Shown: piece after piece, positions 60,995-64,000 of the stretch | Position numbering within the stretch: position 1 is the first letter of the stretch | Layout of the letters: every line of letters begins with the position of its first letter | Assembly: GCA_938003885.1 (NCBI GenBank) | Contig: CALKWT010000185.1 | Location: 13,533 to 77,532, forward strand | Reading direction: 5' to 3' | DNA from: an uncultured Balneolaceae bacterium | Lineage (GTDB): Bacteria; Bacteroidota; Rhodothermia; Balneolales; Balneolaceae | Length of the DNA stretch: 64,000 nucleotides | Made by a program: the position numbers and the translations under genes | Notes under the pieces: model-generated | Told to the model about the DNA's origin: nothing | Seen by the model: only the letters and a program-made list of their open reading frames with translations | Database searches by the model: none

Positions 60995-61021
60995 GAAACA
61001 GGCGTGAAGAGAGCCTGTTTC
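60995..61021 (+). other. Hairpin between the small membrane protein and glutamate dehydrogenase genes
   Basis: GAAACAGGC (60995-61003) pairs with GCCTGTTTC (61013-61021), a perfect nine-bp stem with a nine-base loop. No T tract follows, so it may be a terminator of the rho-aided kind or a leader structure of the downstream gene. Confidence 0.45.
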
Positions 61022-61091
61022 ACTCTCCCCCCGTAAGCTTCGGGTAAACAGGGCATTTATCAATCATATCAAAACACAGACTACATAGTAA

Positions 61092-62495
61092 ATGAAGGAC
61101 TACAAATTTTTCGACCAGGTCAACAAGGCATTTGACAAAGCCTCAATATATACAAATCTGGATGCCGGGCTTCTGGCTCAGATTAAAGCGTGTAATGACG
61201 TACTTCGCGTCTCTTTCCCACTGGAGAGAGACGACGGTAGCATTGAGGTGATTCATGGCTGGCGTGTGCAGCACAGCCAGCACAAGCTACCAGCGAAAGG
61301 AGGCCTGCGGTACAGCATGACTGTCAATGAAGATGAAATTATGGCGCTTGCTGCACTGATGACCTACAAGTGTGCCATTGTGGATGTTCCGTTTGGCGGA
61401 GCGAAGGGAGGTGTCATGATCGATGTTACCAAATACTCTGCACGTGAGCTTGAAAGAATCACAAGGAGATATACCTATCAGCTCTACAAGAAAAATTTTA
61501 TAGGGCCCGGCACAGATGTACCGGCGCCGGATTACGGTACAGGGGCGCGTGAAATGGGCTGGGTACTGGATACCTACCGGCAGATCAGTGATGATATTAA
61601 TGCAGAGGGATGTGTAACAGGAAAGCCTGTAGGCCAGGGAGGAGTAAGGGGCCGGACGGAAGCGACCGGCAGAGGCGTCTTCTTTGGGATCCAGGAAGCG
61701 TGTAACAACCATGAAGATATGAAAGCTCTTGGACTGGAAAGAGGGATTGAAGGGAAGACATTTATCATTCAGGGACTTGGTAATGTGGGGTATCACGCAA
61801 CGAAATATCTGATTGAGGCCGGTGCAATTCTGATCGGCGCTGCAGAAATAGATGGTTCGATCTACAATGAAAATGGGATCGACTTTTCAGAACTTATGGA
61901 GTATAAAAAAGAGAAAGGTGGAATTGCAGGATTTAGCGGCGCAGAGACACTGGCAGGTAAAAATGCCGTACTTGAAATGGAATGTGATATTCTGATACCG
62001 GCAGCGCTTGAGAATCAGCTCAATGAGGAGAATGCGTCACGGATAAAGGCGAAGATCGTAGGAGAAGCAGCTAACGGTCCCACAACGACTGAAGCTCACG
62101 AAATAATGACAGAGCGGGGTATATTGCTGATCCCAGATATGTTTTTGAATGCAGGAGGTGTCACTGTATCCTACTTTGAATGGCTGAAAAATATTCAGCA
62201 TGTAAGGTTTGGCCGGATGGGTAAAAGATTCGAAGAAGACAGTTTCAAGAGAATTCTGAATGTTATCGAATCCATATCCGATAGAACGTTTACCGAAGAT
62301 GAGTTAAGGTACCTTGCTCAGGGTGCCGGCGAGGCTGAACTGGTGGAGTCGGGACTGAAGGACACCATGGTTAACAGTTACAATGAGATCAATGAGCTGC
62401 GAAAACATCACAATGTGGATTTAAGAACAGCTGCACTGATCAGTGCGATTACCAAGGTGGGAAGGACTTACGAACAGATGGGGATATTCCCATAA
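61092..62495 (+). CDS. gdhA: Glu/Leu/Phe/Val dehydrogenase, probably glutamate dehydrogenase
   Basis: The enzyme interconverts glutamate and 2-oxoglutarate plus ammonia with NAD(P). The 467 residues have KLPAKGGLRYSMTVNEDE, VPFGGAKGGVMIDV with the catalytic Lys, VPAPDYGTGAREMGWV and a dinucleotide fold with IQGLGNVGYHATKYL. AGGVTVSYFEW near the end is typical of glutamate dehydrogenase. The coenzyme preference is not clear. A hairpin lies before it and a terminator stem after it. Confidence 0.92.
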   Translation: MKDYKFFDQVNKAFDKASIYTNLDAGLLAQIKACNDVLRVSFPLERDDGSIEVIHGWRVQHSQHKLPAKGGLRYSMTVNEDEIMALAALMTYKCAIVDVPFGGAKGGVMIDVTKYSARELERITRRYTYQLYKKNFIGPGTDVPAPDYGTGAREMGWVLDTYRQISDDINAEGCVTGKPVGQGGVRGRTEATGRGVFFGIQEACNNHEDMKALGLERGIEGKTFIIQGLGNVGYHATKYLIEAGAILIGAAEIDGSIYNENGIDFSELMEYKKEKGGIAGFSGAETLAGKNAVLEMECDILIPAALENQLNEENASRIKAKIVGEAANGPTTTEAHEIMTERGILLIPDMFLNAGGVTVSYFEWLKNIQHVRFGRMGKRFEEDSFKRILNVIESISDRTFTEDELRYLAQGAGEAELVESGLKDTMVNSYNEINELRKHHNVDLRTAALISAITKVGRTYEQMGIFP

Positions 62496-62529
62496 AAAAA
62501 TAGCCCTGTACTTTTCAGGGTACAGGGCT
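62494..62529 (-). terminator. Terminator between secA and glutamate dehydrogenase
   Basis: AGCCCTGTAC (62502-62511) pairs with GTACAGGGCT (62520-62529). On the minus strand seven T residues follow, so it ends leftward transcription from secA; the stem also lies 6 bp past the gdhA stop and may serve both. Confidence 0.8.
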
Positions 62530-62721
62530 TGATAGTTACATTTTTAACCAAAACATCTTATATCTGACTATACGGGAGCCTGACATTTTTGTTACAAAAA
62601 AAGAGAAAATATTTTAATTCTCTCTTTTCCTGCGTACGGCTCCGGAATTTAACATCCACTCTGAGAGCTTTTTATTTAACTCCGGGTATGCGAATTCTCT
62701 TCTGTAGCCACGCGAGAGGAG

Positions 62722-64000
62722 TTATTTCTCAATCAATATCCAGCCTTCCTCTTCCACCATTTTCTTGGCAAATTTCCATTTCACCTTCTTGATCTGGCTA
62801 CTGCTCAGATTTTGAACCTTCACATAATCGTTCCGCCCGGGCTCCTCCTCTACCGTAACGGGCTGCCGCTTTTCACCCGGCGCTCTTGCCTCCCTTCCTT
62901 CCTGACTGGTGTTGTCGGGCGAAGAGGCGCCCTTGAAGCCCATGTTGGTGGAGTCAGCATGTTGAGTCTGTGCTCTGGACATATCAAATTTCGACTTCTC
63001 TTTTTGAGCTTTCTGAACTTGTCCTGCCTGCCCCTGCATTTCAGGTATAGCTTTCCATATTAATGAAACCGTCTCTTTATTAATCTCATTAATCAGAGCT
63101 TTAAACATTTCAAAAGCCTCCCTTTTGTACTCAAGGAGCGGATCTTTCTGGCCAAAGGAACGAAGCCCGATTCCCTCTTTTACCGTATCCAGTTCCCGCA
63201 GATGCTCCATCCACTTATTATCGATTGTGGAGAGGATTGCCGTTCGTTCAAGGGCTCGCGCAACTTCCCTGCCTTCATTTTTTTCTGCCCTATCCACATC
63301 TACGATGATTCTCATTCGTCGCAGGCCGTCACTAAAAATAACCTGAATTTTGGAGGGCACATTTTCAGCATCAGACTGTTTGAGCTGCTGAATAATTTTG
63401 TAGAGCGGCTCGGAGATGAGTTTTTCTTTCCTGCGGTAAACTTCATAGGCACGCTCGATAATGTGGTCGGTAAGGCCCTCTTCACCCAAGACAGCCCACT
63501 TCTCCCGGTCTATTTCGACTTCCACCGCCAGCAGCCGCAGAATTTCATCCCGGAGCTGCTCATATTCGGCATTGGTGTAATATTCATAGACTACATTTTC
63601 GACCAGGTCTTCAACCATATCAAAAATATCACTCTGCAACTGGTCACCGCGAAGTGCGTTTTTCCTTCTCGAGTAGATCACTTCCCGCTGGTTATTAAGG
63701 ACGTCATCGTACTCAAGCTGCCGTTTCCGGATGCCAAAATTATTCTGTTCGACTTTCTTCTGGGCTCGCTCCAGGGACTTTGTCACCCAGGGATGCTGTA
63801 TCACTTCACCTTCTTCGAAATTCAGCTTCTCCATAATGTTGGCAATCCGGTCGGTTCCTCCGAACAGGGTCATCAGCTCATCTTCCAGGGAGACATAGAA
63901 CTGAGATTCACCGGGATCTCCCTGCCTGCCTGCCCGTCCGCGGAGCTGCAGGTCAATCCTGCGTGATTCGTGCCGGGCCGTACCCAGAATCGCCAATCCG
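62722..64000 (-). CDS. secA: Preprotein translocase ATPase SecA, C-terminal part (partial)
   Basis: SecA drives protein export through SecYEG. The reverse strand is open from the window edge to a stop at 62722 (425 residues). It begins in the second nucleotide-binding fold (LAILGTARHESRRIDLQLRG, AGRQGDPGESQFYVSLED), followed by the helical wing and scaffold domains (YDDVLNNQREVIYSRR, LRELDTVKEGIGLRSFGQKD). The end differs from most SecA: after a low-complexity linker it reads VKWKFAKKMVEEEGWILIEK, without the Cys-rich zinc motif. The 5' half lies outside. Confidence 0.95.
   Translation of the reverse strand, partial: GLAILGTARHESRRIDLQLRGRAGRQGDPGESQFYVSLEDELMTLFGGTDRIANIMEKLNFEEGEVIQHPWVTKSLERAQKKVEQNNFGIRKRQLEYDDVLNNQREVIYSRRKNALRGDQLQSDIFDMVEDLVENVVYEYYTNAEYEQLRDEILRLLAVEVEIDREKWAVLGEEGLTDHIIERAYEVYRRKEKLISEPLYKIIQQLKQSDAENVPSKIQVIFSDGLRRMRIIVDVDRAEKNEGREVARALERTAILSTIDNKWMEHLRELDTVKEGIGLRSFGQKDPLLEYKREAFEMFKALINEINKETVSLIWKAIPEMQGQAGQVQKAQKEKSKFDMSRAQTQHADSTNMGFKGASSPDNTSQEGREARAPGEKRQPVTVEEEPGRNDYVKVQNLSSSQIKKVKWKFAKKMVEEEGWILIEK

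Noticed and set aside
63202..63966. Plus-strand ORF of 254 codons opposite secA
   Set aside because: It is entirely antisense to conserved SecA sequence and has no family pattern.
1..64000. CRISPR arrays, insertion sequences, prophage or defence islands
   Set aside because: No repeat-spacer pattern, transposase, integrase, restriction or toxin gene was seen on either strand.

Overview
The window looks like a chromosomal segment of a Balneolota/Rhodothermota-type bacterium (Bacteroidota-related, Gram-negative, probably a halophilic or marine heterotroph). This is inferred from families rather than from a marker gene: a Bacteroidetes-type serine palmitoyltransferase-like enzyme, a DUF4270-type lipoprotein next to a one-domain glycogen-synthase-like protein, a DUF4834-like small membrane protein, OmpA and beta-barrel proteins, LptB, a LolC/E-type permease, and few strong Shine-Dalgarno sequences. 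No rRNA, tRNA, CRISPR array, transposase, integrase or phage gene was seen. Both ends are cut: an outer-membrane-type protein at the left and secA at the right.

Layout. 0-6.3 kb: prmC, a probable replication origin (1878-2266, three perfect DnaA boxes), dnaA, then folB-folK-deoxynucleoside kinase-DUF4834-TPR. 6.5-11.7 kb: OmpA lipoprotein, an OmpR-type two-component pair with a possible 49-codon coupled ORF, an orphan sulfotransferase-like protein, a DUF4159 protein. 11.8-14.3 kb: serine palmitoyltransferase-like gene, then about 1.2 kb poor in genes. 14.3-18.7 kb: two exported amidohydrolase-family proteins. 18.7-23.1 kb: rpiB-gnd-zwf-pgl, the oxidative pentose phosphate branch. 23.3-29 kb: two M48 peptidases, cutA, lemA, a secreted hypothetical, DUF456. 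29-32.6 kb: phosphofructokinase with a PPi-type signature, a LacI-type operator-like palindrome, miaA, a small beta-barrel. 32.6-37.8 kb: an orphan GT-B-like gene, then purS-clpS-purQ-M42 peptidase-lptB-rhodanese. 37.8-48.8 kb: a long leftward block glgB-malQ-comA-like-GT5-DUF4270-OMP-TPR, then rho. 48.8-57.6 kb: LolC/E-type permease, DUF457 protein, glgP, ispE, SemiSWEET, cca, sugar nucleotidyltransferase. 57.8-64 kb: membrane-fused Mur ligase, dinB, a small membrane protein, glutamate dehydrogenase family, partial secA.

How the parts fit. Glycogen branching (glgB), glucan transfer (malQ) and phosphorolysis (glgP) supply hexose phosphates. These can enter the oxidative pentose phosphate operon for NADPH or glycolysis through an apparently PPi-linked phosphofructokinase. 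A ComA-like enzyme and an alpha-oxoamine synthase could both serve sulfonolipid synthesis; this is a hypothesis. The most unusual points are the three amidohydrolase modules of which only one keeps the HxH metal site, the glycogen-synthase-like protein without its catalytic half, clpS inside a purine operon, a Mur ligase fused to a membrane domain, and a SecA tail that lacks the usual zinc-binding motif. I did not find a defence, secretion or mobile system that is plainly new.
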